From positions 1-6,682 of the forward strand of contig JANNMJ010000139.1 in assembly GCA_031397815.1 (NCBI GenBank): DNA of 6,682 nucleotides. Direction: 5' to 3'. The translations under genes were made by a program, and so were the position numbers. Position 1 is the stretch's first letter. The number at the start of each line of letters is the position of its first letter. The stretch is from JANNMJ01 sp031397815. GTDB lineage: Bacteria > Bacteroidota > Bacteroidia > Cytophagales > Hymenobacteraceae. The notes beneath the pieces were generated by a model that ran no database searches, was not told the origin of the DNA, and saw nothing but the letters and a program-made list of their open reading frames with translations. Below are positions 6,082-6,682 of the stretch, one piece after another.

Positions 6082-6636
6082 ATGCTCGCTCATCGTTACT
6101 CCGCGCTCCTTCCTGCTCTCGCATCGGCGTTGCTGCTCTTGGGCAGCTCGGCTCAGGCCCAAACCCACCCCACGCCGTTCGATTTCAGCACCGGCAGCGG
6201 CGCTTACACGCTGCCCGCGTGGGACGCCACGACGCCCGCCGGCACGTATCCGCCGAATATGGTTTTCCACCGATTCGGGGTGCAAAGTCCGACCGCGCTG
6301 GAAGAGCCGACCGGCGACTGGGTCTGCGGTTACAACCTGCCAAGCCGCCCGCGGGTGCTTGGGAAAGACTCGCTCGGCTTCTCGTTCCTCAACACCAGCT
6401 CGGCGCAGTACGACGATTGTGTCAGCGGCGGCAACGCACTTTCGACCTTCGTGGGAGAGGCCGTTTTGGGACTGGAAACCACCAACGCCACCGCCGTGCA
6501 AGTCCGCTGGACGGGCAGAATGTGGAGCAACCTGACGTACCAAGCCGGTCAGCAGGAACGGGTTTACGCCATCGGCTTGCAGTGGCGCGCCGGGGCTTAC
6601 CGCGCCTTTGCGGATGTTACGTACGCCCACATTTAG
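6082..6636 (+). CDS. Secreted surface-type protein, apparently truncated
   Basis: The frame gives 184 residues before a TAG at 6634. ATG at 6082 yields a good signal peptide (hydrophobic 8-21, then AQA|Q near residues 24-27). A TTG at 6022 would add 20 residues that fit no signal and overlap the hairpins at 6036-6075. The mature part matches, from memory, the N-terminal module of large Bacteroidota surface proteins: FDFSTGSGAY, then PAGTYPPNMVFH, a GDW.CGYN segment, LGFSFLNTSSAQ, GEAVLGLETTNATAVQVRWTG, and ERVYAIGLQWRAGAYRAFADV. In those proteins this module continues well past this point and is followed by further domains, sometimes including a type IX secretion signal. Here two in-frame stops (6634 and 6661) cut it off, so this is probably a broken copy or carries a sequencing error. 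Its function is unknown. Confidence 0.72.
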   Translation: MLAHRYSALLPALASALLLLGSSAQAQTHPTPFDFSTGSGAYTLPAWDATTPAGTYPPNMVFHRFGVQSPTALEEPTGDWVCGYNLPSRPRVLGKDSLGFSFLNTSSAQYDDCVSGGNALSTFVGEAVLGLETTNATAVQVRWTGRMWSNLTYQAGQQERVYAIGLQWRAGAYRAFADVTYAHI

Positions 6637-6682
6637 TCGGCCGACGCCACCCGCACCACATAACGCGTGCAGAACGACGCCG
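6637..6682 (+). pseudogene. Possible continuation of the truncated surface protein
   Basis: Reading on in the same frame after the TAG at 6634 gives SADATRTT, then a second stop TAA at 6661, then RVQNDA to the window edge. The last segment resembles the conserved Y-V-R-N-x-x-G-H region that follows the preceding module in intact relatives. If so, the frame is kept and only two codons are damaged: GAG or CAG to TAG, and TAC or TAT to TAA, would each be single-base changes. The piece is too short to be sure, and the frame may be open only by chance. Confidence 0.4.

Noticed and set aside
5080..6630. A 516-codon open frame on the minus strand
   Set aside because: It lies opposite the DUF4249 gene and the truncated surface gene, both with recognisable family motifs and signal peptides. 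Its product is rich in Arg, Gly and His, as expected for an antisense shadow in GC-rich DNA.

Overview
The window (about 6.7 kb, GC-rich) reads as ordinary chromosomal DNA of a high-GC member of the Bacteroidota or a close relative, possibly Cytophagales- or Rhodothermia-like. The evidence is a PorT-type outer-membrane barrel protein, a carboxypeptidase-regulatory-domain TonB-dependent receptor paired with a DUF4249 lipoprotein, signal peptides ending in Ala-x-Ala-Gln, almost no Shine-Dalgarno sequences, and dispersed intergenic repeats of types common in that phylum. The genus cannot be fixed from the sequence alone.

Layout, all genes on the + strand. 1-275: no gene; a cluster of GC-rich palindromes and inverted repeats. 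276-330: a strong terminator-like stem. 359-928: a DJ-1/PfpI-family cysteine protein, followed by a terminator at 967-1010. 1064-1702: a small outer-membrane beta-barrel protein. 1727-2296: a PAP2-family membrane phosphatase 24 bases downstream, probably co-transcribed. 2362-4767: an 801-residue TonB-dependent receptor. 4768-4983: an intergenic gap mostly filled by a 125-bp imperfect inverted-repeat element. 4984-5961: a DUF4249 lipoprotein, the usual partner of this kind of receptor. 6082-6636: a secreted protein that stops early, with a second in-frame stop just beyond; the family pattern seems to continue after the stops, so it is probably a broken or truncated surface protein that runs off the window.

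The clearest functional unit is the receptor plus DUF4249 pair, which by family knowledge forms an outer-membrane uptake system for an unidentified ligand. The PorT-like protein and the PAP2 enzyme are also envelope proteins, so most of the window serves the cell envelope; the PfpI-like protein is cytosolic and looks independent. Three of the six genes seem to start with GTG or TTG. I see no CRISPR array, tRNA, rRNA, transposase, phage gene or recognisable defence system. The points most worth a second look are the repeat element splitting the receptor/DUF4249 pair, the double in-frame stop in the last gene, and the structured region before the first gene.
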